Shown here piece after piece: positions 1 to 12,300 of a DNA stretch of 64,000 nt. How positions within the stretch are numbered: the first letter of the stretch is position 1; each line of letters starts with the position of its first letter. The DNA comes from Sebastes aleutianus. Its lineage: Eukaryota; Chordata; Actinopteri; Perciformes; Sebastidae. Location of the stretch: the NCBI GenBank assembly GCA_916700875.1, contig CAKAKS010000039.1:7961544-8025543 (forward strand). Direction: 5' to 3'. The notes under the pieces were generated by a model, which did no database searches, was not told the DNA's origin, and saw only the letters and a program-made list of their open reading frames with translations. A program made the translations under genes and the position numbers.

Positions 1-210
1 GTATTTACCAGTGATTGATGGCCACTTAAGTGCAAATGCTCGAATGTGACAATTCCCGACTTGACATGTTGATGAGGATTGTCTGTTTCTTATATAATTT
101 GGATCACGAAAATCTGGACCAAGAATTCGCTCACTTCGTATATAATGGACGAACCATTGTAAAAGGTTGTGTAAAGGTTATCTGTTATTTGTGTATATTC
201 TTTCTTTCAG
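1..210 (+). other. 3' end of an upstream tmtc3 intron
   Basis: AT-rich sequence that ends in a pyrimidine-rich acceptor (tctttctttcag, 199-210) directly before the first tmtc3 exon in the window. The open frame running through it has no similarity I recognise and is read as chance. Confidence 0.7.
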
Positions 211-326
211 TTTGGGCTCCCATCGCTCTGACCGTTGTTTTAGTGGCTGCAGCGACGCTGTGTAAGGAGCAGGGAATCACGGTCGTCGGCATCTGCTGTG
301 TCTATGAAGTGTTTGTTGCGCAAGGG
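211..326 (+). CDS. tmtc3: tmtc3 exon a (first in window)
   Basis: Acceptor tttctttcag before 211; donor ggg|gtaagg at 327. The exon starts with two bases of a codon split across the upstream intron, then reads WAPIALTVVLVAAATLCKEQ and on to GICCVYEVFVAQG. It ends in phase 0. The hydrophobic run is a transmembrane helix, and KEQGITVVG is a strongly conserved TMTC3 motif in the lumenal/membrane catalytic part. Confidence 0.93.
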
Positions 327-3300
327 GTAAGGCTTCAAAACTTGGTCACTCTGTTCCTTTTGGTCACACCTGCTACATGAAAACATGGCTGGCTTTTTGC
401 TATTGAGTTCGTTTTTAGCATAAATTTAAAGATAGTGTTAACAAGCAGTTGCCACCTGGATTAGGTTATGGTTAGATAGTATATCAGACAGATACATATC
501 TAGCACTAAACAAGCCTTAATCCTCTGAACCCCAAGGACTTTCAGGGTGTTTTTTTGCTCCTGTCACATTTTACTCACTGCGGCCTCGTTTTTCACTACA
601 ATATAGAAGTCCTGGACTTCTATGGAAACACAATCGTGGCTAGAACTAGAGAGAACTTAAATGAATTTTGTGAAGTTGAATTTCTTTGATAATGTATTTT
701 ACAAAAATTGGAAAACACAATACAACATTTTTCCAACTGGCCACAAGTGTTACCAATATTGGGGGGAAAATTGAGGCTCCATGTGCTATACATATTGAAC
801 CATTTACATTTTTTACAACCTCCACTTAACAACCTTTCCTTTCAAACCCGACAGCGGTTTTGGGGGTTCGCCAAAGATCACTATTTAAAAAGATTGAATA
901 GCCTATTTTTGTTGCTACTCAGTACGCAACATTCTGTTTAAACCTGTTATTTCGGCACAGTTGCAGATAAAGATCAGGCTAAACTAATATGATTAGTAGT
1001 AGACTATTTGTAGAATTAGATTATAGTGGTGCGTAGGATTGTTTCTAACTTGTGTGATCCAAACATTTCCAATAACACCAGAGCGTTATAAAGTCCAAAA
1101 GTCAAAATGTTTTGAAAAAAGATTGATGTAATCATTTCAAAAATTGGTAACATGTTTTTTATCTAACAGAATATTCTGCTTCAATCCATATTTGTTGGCG
1201 TTTAGCCTTTCAAAAACAATATTTTGCTCTCTTGCTTACCAAACATGAAGGGAGGCCTGCAACTGTAACGGGGCGGTCTAGCAGCAATCTAACAGCATCA
1301 TAAATTATATTTATTTAACCACAATAACAAAAAACACACTATTATGGTAAGTCGTTACAAAAAAAGATCATATTATGTATCTGCATGCGCTTGGCGAATT
1401 CGTCATTTTCAGAAGAAAATGAAAGCGACGAGATATGTTCAATAAAGAAAGTTGATTTAACAAAAAAAGGCTAACTCATTTAATACACTGAATCATGGGG
1501 AGGAGAGGGGGGGCTTCAAGGAAAATAGGTTGAGAACCACTGATTTAAAGTATAAAAAAAAGTGGAATTTAAATCTGAAAATATGTCATAACCATTAACA
1601 CTATAATGCTGAGTTGACCCTTCCTTCCTGTGTTTCTCCTGTTGCTGTTCTCTCAGTTTACCTTGCCCATGCTGTTGGACACACTGCGGCAAGTTTTGCA
1701 GGGTAAAGACGGTTTCCCCTATGCCGTCCTGCAAACTCTGCTAAAGCTCATTGTCCTCGTCATCAGCACCCTGCTGCTCGTCATCGTCAGGGTCCAAGTC
1801 ATCCAGTCCCAGCTTCCTGTCTTCACCAGGTAGGCAGCATTATCCCATCAGCAGCAACAAAATGCTGCTTAAATTGCATTTCAGTCTTACAACCTTTTAA
1901 AGTGTTTTTCTCCCTGCTTGCCAACTACATTGTTTTTTATTGGTGTATCGGGAATTGATTTTACAGATCAAATACACTAAAGGCTTACATTTCACAGTCA
2001 TTTTTATTGCTACGAACAGCGCGATGTGATTATTTTTAGGGCAATTCAATTTGTTTTTAGTGCATTGTTGTTAAATCTTAAAGTGTGGACAGTTTTTACA
2101 AGTCTAGCACTGCAGCTGCTGTATCTTATCTGCACAAAAGGATAAGACATTTGTAGATACTAACGGGCAGTGGAATGCAGTCAAAGTCATGATTTGAATG
2201 TAAATGGATTGCAGGATTATATAAACACATTATACTAGCCGGGGTTCTTTATTTATTCCAGATTATGTAATAGTTTACATAATGTCTTTTTATTTGATTA
2301 AAGTAGAAAATCTTCCCATGGCCACTGACTTCCTGCTGCAGATGGATGTTATTTACAGGCCGAGAACTATTTTCTAGTGCACACAGTTCTGCGTGAAAAT
2401 GAATTATACATACTGTACATACATTTGCATTGTGCATGTGTAGCTCTAATTCCTTGATCTCAAATGTTGAAAGCAATCAGTTGCGAGGAGTTCAAAGGCC
2501 AAAGCCACAGCAACCTGAAACCAACTAAAAATATTCCCTGTAATCCTCTTACATGTCAGTGAATTTAGAAGGAGAAAATCTAGTGTGTTTTTATTTTTTT
2601 GTTCCTCCAATGCCTTCCATTGAGTTATGAGCATCCTAGCATATATACGGTGCCCCCTTGACTCATGCCGATATCCCCGTGAGGCATACCAACGTGGCAT
2701 GTGATTTATGCTGTAATGGGATATATATAATCTGTTGAGGAAGTTAACGGTGAGATTGTTATCACTACAGAGGAATTTTATCACTAACACGATAGGTGCT
2801 GGTGGAGAGCACAGGATCTCCTCTCACTCATGACACCTTTTGATTATGACAAAGTACAAATCACAGTGAAGCTGAGTTGCACTTATACTTAAGCAGGTAA
2901 TAAAATAAAAACACGGAGGCTCCGTAGTCTGAACCAAGACGGAAACAACTCCTTATTTTCCACATTGTCTACGGCATCGCATTACAGCTTCACTCATTCC
3001 GTTTCTATCTTTCACAATAAAAGCCCAACTTAAACTCAACAAAACAGCTTACAATAGCGTTAGGTGACAAAAATACTCCCTCAATGGTCATCTGCCCTCG
3101 CAGCGCTGCTGCTCTTGGTTGTCTTTTCCAGTTTATCTTAAGGTTAAAGTTTTCAACATACCTCTGTCCAAGTGAAGAGTAAAACTTTCATGCATAGTAA
3201 CTAGGGCTGTCAATCGATTCAAATATTTAATCGCATAATTGTCCATAGTTAATCATGATTAATCGCATATTTTTTATCTGTTCAAGATCACATATCTTGA

Positions 3301-6300
3301 GGTGAGAGGTCAAGGGACCCCTTTGAAAATGGCCATGCCAGTTTTTCTTCGCCAAAATTTAGTGTACGTTTGGAGCGTTATTTAACCTGCTTTGTGACAA
3401 ACATGACATGGTTGGTACCAATGGATTCCTTAGGTTTTTCTAGTTTCATATGACACCAGTATCTTCACTCTAGCTTTAAAACTGAGCCCGCTACAACCTA
3501 AAAATCGCAAGATGCCTTAATGCGTTATTATCGCATGAACTTTGACAGCCCTAGTAGTAACGTACACACAGGCGCTTTGGGGTTGCCGTTGACAACAACA
3601 TCCAACAAACACTGCCCACACTGACATTTATGGGCAGTGACATTTCAGCAAAGGCGCCACCCGTCGGTGTTTGCTCTCAGCAGCTCAGGTTCTGAAGGTT
3701 GCCCGTCGGCCATATCCTTCCCACTGCAGCCTCTCTAATTTTTTCAGCTGTATACTCTGGCACTAATAAATACGTCTGAATATCCGAGTCCATACGTCCA
3801 TAACATCCTCTGCACTCAATTTTTGGGATGCCATCTTCGCTGTTGGAAACGTAACTAGTTTGCAATACAAGCAAACAAAACAAGGAAGTTCAGTCCCCAA
3901 AGAAATCCAAGCTGAAATAGCAGCCTGTAGTTCTTCCTTGACTCCAACTACATCACTGTCACGTCAAATGATGGCACTGGATGCAGGAAGAACAACAGAT
4001 TTTGCAGTTGCGCCCCACAGAACATCTGCAACAACGGCAGGCATTTTTCACACCATATCCCTAACTCGGATAGATAGAGAGGTTGAAAATCGGCTAATTT
4101 TACCTTGAAGACATCATAATGTACCATATGATACTATATCATGTTAATTAGGGCTGTGTATTGGCAAAAATATGGCGATACAATACGTATCATGATACAG
4201 AGGTTACGATGCAATATATTGCGATGCCATAAGCAAAGCGATATATTGCAATAAATCTAAAATTAGGAGAACTGTCATAGTTTAAAGAACACACCACTAT
4301 ATGCATAAAATCAGTTTAAAAAAAGTTTACTTTATTCCATTTATTTCCGTCCCCGCCGGGGATCAATAAAGGTGTATCTTAATCTTAATTGATGACGTGA
4401 GCGGTGAGAACACGACGTCTATGGCCAAATGTTAATAGGTTTATTTGATTAAGTGTTGATCGAATCTTAAACTATTTTGACATTGTCTGTACATGATTCC
4501 ACACAGACTCGACCCGATGGCATTCGATCGCAAAGATAAAATTCCAGACAATTAGCCTGGATGTGCTAATCCTCTAGCCGTAATCCTAAAGATGACGCCA
4601 GATTGTCTGAAGAATTTCTGTGTTCGAGCCATAACAATACTGCATATTTAGATTATCACCATCCCGGTTCGGGATTAGTTGCTAAAGAAGTGGTCGTCTG
4701 AAACAAGTTTGGACTACCTGCTTTACCAGAGCAGTTTAGATACAAATACAGGCTGGAGGTGCTTAACTTAAACATCGAAGAGAGACGGACCTACGAGTTA
4801 AGGATCTAGGGACGTCACTGGCAGTTGTATAGACAAAACATGTCCATCGTGACTGCAGGATAAACTGTCTTCATTCACATTTTAGAGCGCTGTCTTTTTT
4901 TTCTTAGATCAAATGTTTTCATTGTCGGAGCCTTCACCAGATGGGTTACATATTTCTATATATATATGATTACAGTTGCGTTTATAGTTCAATTCAATTC
5001 CAATTATTTGTCTTGCTAGTAATGGGGTCAAAGGACGACAATGTATGTCGTTAGTTGCTTGTCTGCACACTAGTGGAGAGTAAAATACAACTGCTACTGG
5101 CCAGACAGCCATGAGGTTTTAGAACGGATATTCATTGTCACAAGTCAGTGGTTCCTAATGACTCTGAAGACCCTCTAATCAATTAGGAGTGCCACAATGA
5201 GGTCAGACTTTCCTCTTGACCAGAAATTTGGTCCACGACCAAGTGTCGTAAATAATTAGTGTAAAATGACGATTGAAATTTGCCATGGACGACATAATGG
5301 TCACCAGAAGATGGATCCTAATGTCTGAGCCCTGACATTTCCTTTAGTGTAATGTTTAGGCTGATTTTTATTATACACTACAAAATGTAATGGGGCAGAT
5401 TGCTATGTAATTTACTACACACATACATTCATGCACTCCGGAGGGTAACCTCTTTCCATTTTTCATTATCTGAGCTTTCCTCCATCAAAATATAATGCAA
5501 AGTATCTCATGATTCAATAGGAACATTGATAAAGCGCATTCTCAAGGGAATGATAGGCCTTTTTTCGTTTTAGATGGCCTTTCCTTTAGCATTACTATAG
5601 AGAAGCACTGGACTGGATTAACCTTACATACTGTACAGGCTGTAGGTCTTTTAAAAATGCAAAACATTGAGATTTCATCTCGCAGCCGGTGTTGTTGGGA
5701 TTATGGTTGCTATGGGGAGCATGTGGGCTCGCCATGATGACAGAGAGAACGAGGGAATCCTGTATTAGATTAAATGTAAACAATTGTAAACGGTAAAATG
5801 CATCATTCTCTTGCACTGGACATGAATATGACATTGCTTTTGTTGCCCTCCTGAATTATGAGAAGATGGATATAGAGATACATATGTTCAGTATATGTAT
5901 ATAGGTGCTGTTTTTTTTGGATCTACATAGATATAGTGCAGTTCCAGCCGTGCAAAACCAAAATCTGTAGATTTGGTATATAATAGACTACGACAGATGT
6001 TTCTTTTATTTAAGTTTAATTAAATGATCTTTATCATTTGCTTCTGCATTCTCAGTTTTTTTTCCTCACAAACATCATGCCAGTATACCACATGACACAT
6101 ATTTTACCCTCTCCTGCTCCCACCATCCCATGCTTTATTGATCAGACCAACTTTCTTCTCTGTGTCCTCTCTTGTAGATTTGATAACCCGGCAGCAGTCA
6201 GCTCCACTCCCACAAGACAATTGACTTTCAACTACCTACTTCCTGTGAATGCATGGCTTCTGCTGAATCCCTCTGAGCTCTGCTGCGACTGGACTATGGG

Positions 6301-9300
6301 CACCATCCCTCTGGTGGAGTCCCTCCTAGACCTCCGTAACCTGGCCACCCTGGGGTTCTACACTTTCCTGGGCCTGCTTGCTTACCACAGCCTGCGCTAC
6401 AGACACAGCTCTGCCAAGACTGTTATCATGGTGAGACCATCTTTTATACCCAACAGCAGCATTGCTACACTAAACCAAAGTCGCGCACCATAAGCCATAA
6501 TAAATATAATTTGAAGCTGAAAAAAAGATTCTTTATACCCTAGACCATGTATAGGATAATGTACAGCGAGCCAGTGATTGTTGCGCAATAAACCCTGGCA
6601 GGGTGATGCAGGACCCCGACGCGAAGGGGTTTATTTCTCAACAATGACCAGCTCGCTGTACATTATCCCGCTTATAACACAGCTAGTTAAGAAATCAATG
6701 ATTTAACTGCGTCCATAGAAACAGTCTGTTATACATAGCAACAGTGTGCTATAAAGAAATAACAGACCCCAGAATGAAAGTATTCAACAAAGCCGTGTAA
6801 TAAAGGGATGTTAATAATTAACCGTTTAACTGTTTTGACCGATTAATGTCATCAGTTACAAAGTTAAAAAATATTTAAAACAATTTTAAAAAATAAGCTG
6901 TGCAAAATTGGGAGGAGCGGCTTGTCACTAAAATGGCAGGTCCACCTTAAAAGGTCAGCCCACCTTAAATGAACCTGGGCCAAAGTTGTCGCTAACTTCG
7001 GAGCTAACCCCTTCACTTTAATCACAAGTGGCAAACAAGACACGGGAACTTGGCCTGGGTCTTGAGGAGTATCAGTATTTATTCACCAGCAAATACCCAC
7101 AACTGTGCACACACTGCACTGCTACGTCCACAGCTACAACGTTACTGCTGACTTCATGCTCACTGTAACACACACGGTGTGCCACTGGACTCGCAATACA
7201 CTGTTAGAAACCCTGACAGAGCACGTCAGGCAGACACAATTCAGCTAATCGAATCAACTAATTGATGCGGTGGAGACTTATTGGGAAAGTGGCTGCATGT
7301 GTTCACAACGCACGCAACATCGTGGCTGCTAACTCTCCCGTACGGGTGAACTGGGGACTCCGTTGCCTTGTTTTGTGCGTACACTACAGCTGGCAGTGAA
7401 TTATAGATTTAACATGTTTGTGCATCAGGGTATTGTTGCAGCGGGGCGGCTTGTTGGCACTTCAACCACAGCACCCAGCATGCAAGGCACTGATCTTGTC
7501 GGTTAATGATTGGTTAACGAAGGCTGGCTATCGGTCAGAAAAAAAAATTCTAAATGAGCATCCCTACTTGGACACCCATGAACAAAACCTCATTAAAACT
7601 ATGTGTGTAAAACAAATGTTACATTTTTTTCCATCCTTGTTAATCAAAATAGGGCTTGGCGAACTTCCAATATTTTTTTATTGTGCATTACTCTATGGAG
7701 CTTTCACTTGGCAGGTTCTTTTTTCCCACCATTTCTAAAAAGGGTACATTCACTTTGAACTACTCAGATTTGGTTGAATAGCTTCATTAGCTGCAAATAG
7801 TTCAGAAAATGAAAGAGCTCCTTTTGTGTTTAAAGGAATAAATCGGGGTCAATCAGGGCAAGAAACTCAAGCTAAAGTGGTTCCTCATGTTCACCAGCCA
7901 CATCCATCCTTTTACACACACTGCAGATAATTTAACTTTATCCAACTTAATTGAGTATCGGATCAGAGCATTTTTAGCAGATGCTAAAATTGACAATTTG
8001 TGTGACGCACGCTACATTACATTGTTGAATCACTATCAGACAAAATAAGGATTGCAGAACATGCTTGACAGCTTTATCATTAACAAATCTAAAAACATTT
8101 TTTTTTAATTTAGCAAACAGAAGAAATTAAATGACAAAAATAGGGCAATATATGTCAGCACAAATGGGAGAGATAAAACATAAGCTCTTACGTGAGCGAG
8201 TAGTGATTGTTCATAGTGGCACACAGAAACAAATTAGCATCTGTTGTGCAACAGGCCCATGGCTCGCTTACTTGAAGGTCAGTAAACTTCCTCACAGTAT
8301 TGCTCTTAGCTTCAGTTTAGAAAAGGGCACCACAAATCAACACAAAATAAACTGAATTATGAGCGTTGCAGTGTTTACTCTGGTTTGCTAAGAGCATTTG
8401 GAATATGTTGCATAACAATATCATACCACATCAACCTACTTAGCTTTAGTGCAAGGCTGCCAGCTGTCTCACATAGAGATTGATACACAAATTGTTTTAG
8501 TGCTGTCCACTGAGGAGGCCTGCTCTGAACTGCCTTTTTCCTACCTATGGTGGCTGCTGGCTGTGCACTCGGGCTACGACTAACAATTATTTTTGTTAGC
8601 AACAAATATTCAGGTTATTTTCTTGATTAATAATTTAGTTGTTTGGTCTATAAAATAATATAACGGGAAAAAATGTATGAAAGGACCAGTGTGTAGCAAA
8701 TAGGGGGATCGATTGGTAGAAATGGAACATAATATTAATAAGTATGTTTTCTTCAGTGTATATTCACCTGATAATAAGAATAGTTGTGTTTTCGTTACCT
8801 TAGAATGAGCCGTTTATATCTACATAGGGAGCGGGTCCTCTTCACGGAGTTCGCCATTTTTCTACAGTAGCTCAGAACAGTGGGGCACGCTCACATGCAC
8901 TAACATGCACTAAAAGCACATGTTGCCAGCCCGGCTATGTCAACAAAGCACAGAAAAGCTCAGATTACAACACACACAGTGGGAGAGCAGCTTCGTCCTC
9001 TGCTCAGGTAGACATTACTCCTCTATATCTTTACATAGACAATAGTTGTCTGTTGCTATATTCATGTTCTGGATATGGTATAGAGAACCTTTAAAGGGAC
9101 TATTTGTAACTTTGTACGCGCATAAATGTAGCGGGTCGGCACACATGCGCGCTCACATATGCGCGTTCGCGTGTAGCCGCTGTACCCTCCTCCTCTGCCT
9201 GCTCGCCTTCACTCAGACAGCTCAGCTCGCTCCACCTCTAGACGTGAACGCGCGTTCACTACACACTGCAGAAGAGTTAGTTTAGCTCTGAGAATATCTA

Positions 9301-12300
9301 GTGAATGTACAGGGGACGTTTGTGCAGAAATAACTGCTGCAGCTCCTCCAGACCAACAGAGGTTTCCCGTGTCTTGTGAAGTGACGGAGCTCTTCAGAGA
9401 TTTACGTTGTCTTCTCGTTACCGACCGGGTGCCGGTGTCTCCTCTGCTCTCTCCGGCTGCGGGCGGAGAGAGCAGGGAGACACGCTGGAGAGCCCCGCTG
9501 CCTCAGCCTGCACTTAGGCAGGAAAAGCCAACACTAGGATCAGATCTAAATCATGTTCATGGAGAGACCTTCGTCTGGCCAGCTAACATTACTGCCAAGC
9601 AGCTGAAATATAGAGTGATATTGTGCTTTTAGCTGACGTGTGTCGCCTCACTGTTTTGAGTGATGCTCGTTCAGGTATATTGAGAGCGAGCAAGCGCGAG
9701 CCCGACGCTGACTTTCGTTGATTTCACGGCCACAGGTGTCGCTGTTAAGAAGCATTTCTGAAAGTTACAAATAGTCCCTTTAAATGAAAACCTGATATTT
9801 CAAAATGTTAGCTCTACTCTACAGTCAGTTGTTAGCTTGTGAACAAGTTTGAAAACTCTTTAAAATCGCCTTCATCTTGGTTTACACTGCAATTATCTGT
9901 ATTTTGTCAGATGTTGTTATGGGACCTGATAAAGTCTTTGATGTTGGTAGTAAATACTTCATAATTTGTATAGCAGTGTTCTCCTTCAGAACATACAAAG
10001 TGGTTAAGTCAACAGGAGATTAGCAATAATGAATGTCATAAATGGAAAATATTTTTTGTATATGTTAACGAGTTAATACGGAAGTACGTATTTTAATAAT
10101 TGGAATCAAAAAATGTCAAAACGGCAAACTAAAAGCATGTGCCACTTTCACGTGCTTTAACAAATGAGGCCCCAAGTCTCTACACTACATCTAAATCACA
10201 CTCCGTAGGACTTTAAGCTTACGGATGGATTCTCCATCTGAATACTTGACATATTATATGACATTTACAGTATAGGGACATTATGACATTTATAGGGAAA
10301 TAAGTAGGAGTCAGTGTTTTTTTTCCAGTCACCGCAATTGAAAATAAAGAAGTTAAACTTCCGGTTATAAGTGAGTAATAAGGTACCTAAGTATATATTT
10401 ATAAGTAATATGAATACAGGTCATTATTTTCAGTTCTCACCACTTCCCCTGCCAGAATCCCACATAATCAGCCATGTAACTCCCACAGCAAGACGCTATT
10501 TAATAACCAGATCACTGTATAAAACGTGGATTGTTATTTCTTTTGATTGCACTGATTCTATATATAAAAACGGAAAAAACCCTCAGGCTCCAGCCTGTGC
10601 AGGAGGATGAACATCCTACAGTATCATATCTGTTCTTGGCATCAGATCATTACACGCATGCTTCCGCCAGCCTGAGTAGCCCCTGCTCATATCGGATTTA
10701 ACCACTGAAACATCACGTTAGTTTTGCACGTAGCTGCTTTTTTAGAATCTGAATCTAGGACCGCAACATAATGATTATCTTGATTAATATTGAGTCATCC
10801 AGAGATAATTGTTTAATTTTAATGAATAAATCCTTTTGTCTATATATGTTTAAAAAAAAATGCTTATAATGCTTTCCTAGAGGCAGATGTGACCTCTTGA
10901 ATTTGCTTGCTTTGTCTGAGCTAACACACAAATATTTAGTCTGCTATCTTAAATGACAAAGATCAGCTGCAGATCATCACATTTAAGAAGCTGGAACCAG
11001 AGAATTTTTTGTCAGAAAATATACTAAAATATTTAGTTATATTTTCAAAATAGTTGCCGATTAATAATATGTCAATCAACTAATCAATTAATTGACTAAT
11101 AACTTATCTCTCTCCTTCAGGCCCTGTCTTTCATCGTCCTGCCTTTTATTCCTGCGTCCAACCTCTTCTTCCCTGTGGGTTTCGTCGTGGCAGAGAGGGT
11201 CCTTTATGTGCCCAGTATGGGCTTCTGTGTCCTTGTTGCACATGGATTCAAGATCATCTCACATAAAGGGTGAGTGCTCGTCCAAAATGATATTACTTCC
11301 TTAAATATAATAAAACTTATAAAAACAATCAAAACAAATTACTCACAGTTTTGGGGCAAGTCATAGTCAAGTCAGCCCACTGACACGCTGACAGCTGCTG
11401 TTGCCTGTTGGGCTGCAGTTTGCCATGTTATGATTTGAGCATATTTTTTATGCTAAATGCAGTACCTGTGAGGGTTTCTGGACAATATTTGTCATTGTTT
11501 TGTGTTGTTAATTGATTTCCAATAATAAAGATATACAAACATTTGCATAAAGCAGCATATTTGCCCACTCCCATGTTGATAAGAGTATTAGATACTTGAC
11601 AAATCTTCCTTTAAGGTACGCTTTGAACAGATAAAAAATGTGTGATTAATTTGCGATTAAATATTTTAATCAATTAAGAGCCCTAGTTTTGATCTTTTGA
11701 TTAAGCGTATCTACATTGATTGATCAAGGCTCCCAGTCTGTCGGTGACTTCGCCTGTTTCACTCCAGGCAGATTCCCCTCGCTCCCCTCGCTACATGAAA
11801 ACTTATTTTGGTTCAGTGATTGTCTGCGGTCAGTCAGCCTGGTGAAGGCAGGTCAGCGAGTCGCTGTCCACCCAGCTCCCCAGGAGCTGCTGCTGACAGA
11901 CGGGCAGAGACGTTTACGGAAGGCAGAGTCGATGTGGATTGGATGACAGTCCCCTCGATTCACAGTTATACTACTTCCAAAATCACCAGGCTCTCTGAAA
12001 TGTTAAATGTTAGCAAATTTAAGTCTTTATTTTATAGTATTACCAAAGAAATACAATTTGAAATTCTTTTACATTTTCCTTTGTAGACAGCTGAAGAAGA
12101 TTTCCTGGTTGATAATCGGGGTGCTTTTAACTACACATGCAGTGAAAACTTTCAACAGGAATTGGGACTGGGAGTCAGAATATACTCTGTTCACCTCTGC
12201 CCTGAAGGTAAGCTGGACAGACAATTAAGGCAGCGTTTGACAGCGCGTCTTGGCTGCTTTCCAATGTTCCAAAGTTAGAACAAATCTTTTGACACCTTCT

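Larger units (their letters stand above)
1830..6177 (+). other. tmtc3 intron with hAT and LINE debris
   Basis: GT-AG intron of 4.3 kb (gtaggc ... cttgtag). It holds a hAT MITE (3202-3553), the left end of another hAT-like repeat (from about 4149) and a LINE 3'-tail scrap (about 4345-4392). The rest is unremarkable AT-rich sequence with no gene seen. Confidence 0.8.
6431..11120 (+). other. tmtc3 intron with several MITEs
   Basis: GT-AG intron of 4.7 kb. It holds a foldback repeat (6553-6803), a hAT-like repeat abutting it (6804-7566), a common percomorph repeat (about 8680-8930) and a TTAA element (9091-9783). Between these I see AT-rich sequence without genes. Confidence 0.8.

Noticed and set aside
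1..380. One continuous 116-codon reading frame through 30-380
   Set aside because: Only 211-326 is conserved tmtc3 sequence; the rest lies outside good splice sites at both ends.
2446..2790. 114-codon minus-strand ORF in a tmtc3 intron
   Set aside because: No recognisable domain and no supporting signals; chance ORF in AT-rich DNA.
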